NCBI GenBank assembly: GCA_002763085.1
Contig: PFCY01000050.1
Location: forward strand, 1 to 17,324
From: Candidatus Pacearchaeota archaeon CG10_big_fil_rev_8_21_14_0_10_32_14
Lineage (GTDB): Archaea > Nanobdellota > Nanobdellia > Pacearchaeales > GW2011-AR1
DNA: 17,324 nt
Direction of reading: 5' to 3'
The number at the start of each line of letters is the position of its first letter. Position 1 is the first letter of the stretch. The position numbers and the translations under genes were made by a program. A model generated the notes under the pieces. It searched no databases. It saw only the letters and a program-made list of their open reading frames with translations, and was not told where the DNA came from. Positions 13,746 to 17,324 of this stretch are shown here, piece by piece.

Positions 13746-14524
13746 ATATGGAAAGACAGATTAAGAAGACAATTAAAGCTGGAAATTCCAGCGCAGTTCT
13801 ACTTCCAAGATCATGGCTTAATAAAGATGTAAGAGTGGAACTTATTAAAAAGAGTAAAGATGTAATCCTAAATGATATCCTTATTTTGTTGAAAAAAGAG
13901 ATTGAATTAAAAAATGTCATTGGGATATATCTTGTGGGTAGTTATGCTCGTGAAGAGGAGGATGAAAAAAGTGATATAGATATTTTAGTCATTACTAGAG
14001 ATATTGATAAAGAAATGATACATGAGGGAATCTATAACATATTAATTATGTCAAAAGACTTACTGGAACAAAAACTCGAAAAGGATATATTTCCGGTAGG
14101 TCAAATGATAAAAGAAGCGATACCTCTTCTGAATTCTTATCATTTAGATAGTCTGGATGTGAAAATCACAAAGAAAAATGTTAAATGGTATTTAGATACA
14201 ACTCAGGATAAATTACGACTAATCAAAAAAATAATTGATAGAGGAGATAAAAATAAAATGATTAGTGATCGGATTTCTTATACTCTAATTTTAAGAATTA
14301 GGACATTATATATAATTCATAAACTGATAAATAATGAAGATTATTCAAAAAAAGAGTTTATTAAATTAATTAAAAAAGTATCTGGGGGAATAAATTCATA
14401 TAGAAGTTATTTAAGAATAAAAAACAATTTTGAAGATGAGGTGGGTGTGACTCGATTAGAAGTGGAAAAATTGTGCAACTATTTAACGAGTGAGTTGTCA
14501 TTGATTAAAAAGCAAGTTTTATAA
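13742..14524 (+). CDS. AbrB-like / MNT nucleotidyltransferase / HEPN-like fusion
   Basis: 260 residues in three parts. Residues 4-37 (ERQIKKTIKAGNSSAVLLPR, then SWLNKDVRVELI) resemble an AbrB/SpoVT swapped-hairpin DNA-binding half, close to the archaeal DUF2080 style. Residues of about 58-130 form a minimal nucleotidyltransferase with GSYAREE (66-72) and the acids Asp78 and Asp80 (SDIDILVIT). Residues of about 140-255 are all-helical and contain Arg187-x5-His193 (RTLYIIH), fitting the Rx4-6H motif of HEPN domains, though helical context alone is weak evidence. In MNT/HEPN systems the MNT partner AMPylates and silences the HEPN RNase; here both and a DNA-binding module would be in one chain. 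It sits between two pilin-like groups, coupled to the 65-residue gene by ATGA. The HEPN call is the least sure part. Confidence 0.8.
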   Translation: MNMERQIKKTIKAGNSSAVLLPRSWLNKDVRVELIKKSKDVILNDILILLKKEIELKNVIGIYLVGSYAREEEDEKSDIDILVITRDIDKEMIHEGIYNILIMSKDLLEQKLEKDIFPVGQMIKEAIPLLNSYHLDSLDVKITKKNVKWYLDTTQDKLRLIKKIIDRGDKNKMISDRISYTLILRIRTLYIIHKLINNEDYSKKEFIKLIKKVSGGINSYRSYLRIKNNFEDEVGVTRLEVEKLCNYLTSELSLIKKQVL

Positions 14525-14525
14525 A
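14518..14525 (+). promoter_or_regulatory. TATA box of the second pilin-like group
   Basis: TTTATAAA overlaps the end of the nucleotidyltransferase fusion gene and is centred 26.5 bp before ATG 14548, predicting a leaderless transcript. Confidence 0.6.
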
Positions 14526-14547
14526 AAGGAAAAACATATAATTTAAG

Positions 14548-15060
14548 ATGGGAAATAAAAAGAGGACGGTGTTCGTGAAGAATCATGAAAGTGGAAGTAA
14601 AAAAGGTTTATCTCCTGTAATTGCAACGCTATTGCTTGTCGCGATAGTAGTAATTCTTGCTCTAATTATTTTTCTTTGGCTGAAAAGTTTTGTTCCTGAA
14701 GTTGTTGAAAAAAATGGGGAGGATATATCTTTAGTTTGTGAAAGAGTTCAGTTTACTCCTGTATATGAATCTGGGAGACTTGAGATTTCTAACGACGGAA
14801 ATATTCCAATTCAAAATATGAAAGTTAAAGTAATTGATGAAGATGGTTCTTCTATTGAAAAGGATTTAGCCACTGAAAACGCTGGGACTTGGGGGGAGTT
14901 TGGGCTTGGAAAAACAAGAGTTTTTTCTGACGATGTGAATTGGATTGATGATACAACAAAACAGATTGTGTTGACTCCTGTTCTAAGAGGAACGACTGAA
15001 ACTGGTTATCAAGATAAAGCGTGTGATGAAAGACAATACGGGCATGAGCTCGACGTATAA
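14548..15060 (+). CDS. Archaeal pilin (class III signal peptide)
   Basis: 170 residues. After a basic leader of about 20 residues (MGNKKRTVFVKNHESGSKKG) comes LSPVIATLLLVAIVVILALI, the near-consensus archaeal pilin N-terminus (Pilin_N/DUF1628-like), with prepilin-peptidase cleavage predicted after the KKG. The mature head is a small beta domain (ISLVCERVQFTPVYESG, RLEISNDGNIPIQNMKVKVI) ending with one further Cys, so a disulfide between the two Cys is possible. Probably a structural pilin of an adhesion filament. The next pilin-like gene begins one base after its stop, so the two form an operon. It has its own leaderless promoter. Confidence 0.9.
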   Translation: MGNKKRTVFVKNHESGSKKGLSPVIATLLLVAIVVILALIIFLWLKSFVPEVVEKNGEDISLVCERVQFTPVYESGRLEISNDGNIPIQNMKVKVIDEDGSSIEKDLATENAGTWGEFGLGKTRVFSDDVNWIDDTTKQIVLTPVLRGTTETGYQDKACDERQYGHELDV

Positions 15061-15061
15061 A

Positions 15062-16525
15062 ATGTTATTTCTAAAAAATAAGTGGGGTTTATCTGAAGTT
15101 GTCGGAACATTCTTGATAATACTTCTCGTTGTAGTTTTGGGTGTTTTAATTTTTGGAGCGAGTAAAGTATTTTTAGATAAGGCAACTAAAATTGATAAAT
15201 GCAGCAGCACGAATTTAGATAAAGTTAAATTCAATCCATCTTCGACGTGTTTTCATACAATAAAATATAATCAACCGAGGAAATGGGATAGGAAATGTAA
15301 TCCGGAAGTTAATAGTTGTCCAAATTATCCACCAGATGTAAATGTTTGTGGGGATATGGATAAAAAAGATCGGAATGGTAACGATCGAACAGATTTTGGT
15401 TCAAATATAAATTATGATCTAGATGATGATAATGAATGTGAGATAACTTGTTATACTGACGCTGATTGTAGTCCAAAAAATCCAGTGGATGGTGATATGG
15501 AATGTTCACCCCTTGAACTAGATGGTACTTATGATTGTTCAATTTATAGAAGAACAAATTATTATTGCGTTAATGGTAATACTATTGATAGTTATTGTTA
15601 CAAAGATGTGGGATATATTCTTATGACCGTAGATGTGAAAGATGTAGCGCTTGATGGTATAGTTATAGAGATGGAGGGCGGAGGAAATTCAGTTAGATTT
15701 GAGATTGAAGATGGAAGATATCCTTGCACGTATGGAAATATAAATCCTGCACTTAATGGATGCGGAGAAGTTTTACTTAACTATGCAAAATGTTGGGATA
15801 CTCAAAATGGATGGTGGAATGAATTTTTAGGAGATCATAGAGCAATACCATTAAAAGAAAACGAGGGACATACTTATAATACTGGAAGATCATTTCTTCC
15901 TGTAAAAGATGTTAAACCGGAAGTCATTAAATTAATTCCAGTTATAGGCGGAAAAGAATGTATGCCTAGTGAAGTTTTAAATGAGGTTCCTGAATGTATA
16001 CCTGAAGAATTTCCTTTTTGGGGTGAACTTAAAATAGATGATGTGAGTGATGGAGATAAATGTGAGACTAAATTAGGGGTTGATTATGACAATTATAACA
16101 TAAATCGCGATGTTGGTAATTGTGGAAACAGAATTTGTGAGGTAGATGAGTCTTCTTCAACGTGTCCTTATGATTGCGCATGCGGGGATGGAATTTATGA
16201 TATTATAAATGAGAATGAAGGAACTTGTCCTAAAGATGTAGCATATTGCGGGGATGGAATTTGTTCACAAGGAAAATTGCCAAGTGGAGATCAAGAATTT
16301 GGAATCGGAATTAATAATTGTCATGAGGATTGCGATGGAGCAACCTGTGACCTTGATGGTAGTGTTAGTACATTAAATTGTGAGAGTGGAGAATTGTCTG
16401 GAAAATGTGTGACTGATTGCGGTTGGTGTGGAGATGGATATTGTGCAGGAACGATTCATGGAGAGGATACTACCACTTGTCTAAAAGCAAGTGGTGGAGA
16501 TTGTCCTGGTCCGACCTTACCCTAA
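15062..16525 (+). CDS. Large Cys-rich pilin-like protein with CGDGxC repeats
   Basis: 487 residues from ATG 15062, one base after the preceding pilin stop. MLFLKNKWG precedes LSEVVGTFLIILLVVVLGVL, a class III signal with cleavage predicted after Gly9. In-frame ATGs at 15023 and 15044 would overlap the upstream gene and lengthen the leader. The body (about 40-350) holds scattered Cys and a pilin-like beta region (YILMTVDVKDVALDGIVIEM). The last 135 residues contain 18 Cys in CGDGxC-type units (CGNRIC, CACGDGIY, YCGDGICS, WCGDGYCAG) with CPYDC, CHEDC and DCP partners, a pattern seen in extracellular proteins of related archaea and some bacteria. No C-terminal membrane anchor. Length and Cys content suggest a filament-tip or adhesive subunit (inference). 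Confidence 0.87.
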   Translation: MLFLKNKWGLSEVVGTFLIILLVVVLGVLIFGASKVFLDKATKIDKCSSTNLDKVKFNPSSTCFHTIKYNQPRKWDRKCNPEVNSCPNYPPDVNVCGDMDKKDRNGNDRTDFGSNINYDLDDDNECEITCYTDADCSPKNPVDGDMECSPLELDGTYDCSIYRRTNYYCVNGNTIDSYCYKDVGYILMTVDVKDVALDGIVIEMEGGGNSVRFEIEDGRYPCTYGNINPALNGCGEVLLNYAKCWDTQNGWWNEFLGDHRAIPLKENEGHTYNTGRSFLPVKDVKPEVIKLIPVIGGKECMPSEVLNEVPECIPEEFPFWGELKIDDVSDGDKCETKLGVDYDNYNINRDVGNCGNRICEVDESSSTCPYDCACGDGIYDIINENEGTCPKDVAYCGDGICSQGKLPSGDQEFGIGINNCHEDCDGATCDLDGSVSTLNCESGELSGKCVTDCGWCGDGYCAGTIHGEDTTTCLKASGGDCPGPTLP

Positions 16526-16557
16526 TAATCATCGTAACAAAATTTTATAGGGAAACA

Positions 16558-16565
16558 TTTATATA
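16558..16565 (+). promoter_or_regulatory. TATA box of the wHTH-MNT gene
   Basis: TTTATATA is centred 19.5 bp before ATG 16581 and 28.5 bp before ATG 16590. By the usual spacing the transcript should begin near 16587, so the second ATG is the better start. Confidence 0.6.
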
Positions 16566-16589
16566 TCTAGGGGAATAAAAATGTATATT

Positions 16590-17126
16590 ATGGTATATAA
16601 AAATAACCTTAAATCTAGTGTATGGAAAGTGTTTGAAATATTCGTTGATGAGCCATTAACAATACATTATGTTAAAGAAATTTCAAGAAGAATATCTCTA
16701 TCTCCGCCATCAGTGAGAAAACATGTTGGGGATTTAGAGAATCAAAATCTTATAATGAAGAAAAAAGGAGAGAGGTTTATTGGATTTATTGCAAATAGAG
16801 ATAATGAGTCGTTCATATTTTTTAAAAAAATGTTTAATATGATGAAATTAAAAGAGTCTGAAGTTGTTGAATTTATCAGCAACTCGATGCACCCCCAAGC
16901 TATAGTCTTATATGGAAGTTATGCAAAAGGGGAGGATGTTGAGAAAAGCGATATTGATATTTTTATACTCTCAAAAATAAAAAAGAATTTAGATTTTGGA
17001 AAATATGAAAATCTTCTAAAAAGAAAAATTCATATAATCAACGAAGAAAGATTGAATAAACTGCAAAAAAATCTTGAGTATGAAATAATTAACGGGATTG
17101 TTTTGAAAGGATATTTGAAAAATTAG
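16590..17126 (+). CDS. wHTH plus MNT nucleotidyltransferase
   Basis: 178 residues from ATG 16590; a start at 16581 adds three residues but lies upstream of the predicted transcript start. Residues of about 8-67 form a winged helix (SSVWKVFEIF, VKEISRRISLSPPSVRKHV, LENQNLIMKKK). Residues of about 95-170 form a minimal nucleotidyltransferase with GSYAKGE (109-115) and Asp121/Asp123 (KSDIDIFIL). The position where a third acid is often found reads KIHII, so metal binding may be incomplete. MNT proteins typically pair with a HEPN RNase and inactivate it by AMP transfer; the wHTH would allow autoregulation. A peptide resembling a HEPN N-terminus follows at 17196, but it is broken. Tail ends GIVLKGYLKN. 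Confidence 0.88.
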   Translation: MVYKNNLKSSVWKVFEIFVDEPLTIHYVKEISRRISLSPPSVRKHVGDLENQNLIMKKKGERFIGFIANRDNESFIFFKKMFNMMKLKESEVVEFISNSMHPQAIVLYGSYAKGEDVEKSDIDIFILSKIKKNLDFGKYENLLKRKIHIINEERLNKLQKNLEYEIINGIVLKGYLKN

Positions 17127-17148
17127 TTGCAAAAATATTACTTTGCAA
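17127..17148. repeat. Inverted repeat directly after the MNT stop codon
   Basis: TTGCAAA-AATATTAC-TTTGCAA, a perfect 7-bp inverted repeat beginning at the first base after the TAG stop. It could be a transcript-end hairpin or an operator. Confidence 0.5.
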
Positions 17149-17195
17149 GGGAAAAGATGGCTGAGTGACAAATTAATAAAACTAACTTATATAAA

Positions 17196-17288
17196 ATGGA
17201 AGATGAAATATTTAGAATAAGCAAGAATAATATTAGGTCGGAATCTTTAAGAGATATGTCGTTAGAACGCCTGGAAGATATAAAATGA
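17196..17288 (+). pseudogene. Possible truncated HEPN-partner N-terminus
   Basis: A 30-codon frame from ATG 17196 to TGA 17288. The peptide (EDEIFRISKNNIRSESLRDM, then SLERLEDIK) is amphipathic and, from memory of the family, resembles the first helix of archaeal HEPN proteins that accompany MNT genes, which are usually over 100 residues. It is in the same frame as the MNT gene, separated by TAG (17124) and TGA (17166). Just before the terminal TGA the sequence changes from AT-rich to GC-rich, suggesting that other DNA has replaced the rest of the gene. A TATATAA element (17187-17194) abuts the ATG, too close to serve it. The resemblance is weak evidence; it may simply be a short spurious frame. 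Confidence 0.4.
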
Positions 17289-17324
17289 CGTCCTCCGCAC
17301 CCTAAAGGTTTGTCCTGCGGGACA
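17288..17324. repeat. GC-rich hairpin-forming sequence at window edge
   Basis: The last 37 bases are markedly GC-richer than their surroundings and self-complementary: CCGCA pairs with TGCGG, ACC with GGT around CTAAA, and alternatively the last 14 bases form TGTCC-TGCG-GGACA. It may be the edge of an intergenic repeat element cut by the window; it is not identical to the 20-mer at 5636/5749. Confidence 0.45.

Noticed and set aside
17124..17168. Readthrough of TAG and TGA joining the MNT gene to the downstream HEPN-like peptide
   Set aside because: The intervening residues (LQKYYFAREKMAE) show no domain, two different stops would need suppression, and no recoding element is visible.
17216..17324. 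Possible RNA gene transcribed from the TATATAA element at 17187
   Set aside because: No tRNA, C/D-box or other RNA landmarks could be recognised and the window ends before any structure is complete.

Overview
The window reads as low-GC archaeal DNA, most likely from a DPANN-type lineage (Pacearchaeota/Woesearchaeota-like); that placement is an inference, since no phylogenetic marker protein is present. Supporting signs: an archaeal-type SRP (7S) RNA; TATA boxes centred about 24-27 bp upstream of the start codon for most first genes, which implies leaderless mRNAs; ATGA-type gene overlaps; several proteins with archaeal class III (pilin/archaellin) signal peptides; and large surface proteins held by a single C-terminal membrane helix.

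Layout. 1-3591 (+): two overlapping genes for cell-surface proteins, the second a 973-residue modular Ig/cadherin-like protein. 3622-3816 (+): a small acidic protein, converging on a RelE/RelB-type toxin-antitoxin pair (3819-4288, -). 4393-4680 (+): SRP RNA with an atypical helix 8 loop. 4788-5586 (+): a nucleotidyltransferase and a 68-residue partner. 5587-5770: a 20-bp direct repeat flanking two hairpins. 5748-8273 (-): a three-gene operon of a cytosolic ApbE-type FMN transferase, a six-helix NOX/ferric-reductase-like flavocytochrome with a complete bis-heme histidine pattern, and a membrane-anchored Thr/Pro-rich protein. 8317-9354 (-): a decayed gene for an exported protein, with a lost start codon and an internal stop. 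9507-11342 (+): a large exported protein with a TSP1-like Cys/Trp module. 11397-13443 and 14548-16525 (+): two pilin-like gene groups with four class III signal peptides in total. Between them (13548-14524) sits a cassette of a coiled-coil protein and an AbrB-MNT-(HEPN-like) fusion. 16590-17126 (+): a wHTH-MNT protein followed by what looks like the N-terminal stub of a HEPN partner, ending in GC-rich hairpin DNA at the window edge.

Together the genes point to a cell investing in its surface (adhesins or S-layer-like proteins, pilins, a membrane redox enzyme), with toxin-antitoxin-like nucleotidyltransferase cassettes scattered among the surface genes. The most noteworthy items are the AbrB-MNT-HEPN-like single-chain fusion with a palindromic repeat at its promoter, the NOX-like/ApbE operon with no recognisable flavinylation target, the SRP RNA lacking a GNAR tetraloop, and the Cys-rich CGDGxC pilin-like protein. 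No pilus ATPase, prepilin peptidase, transposase, CRISPR array, tRNA or rRNA was seen.
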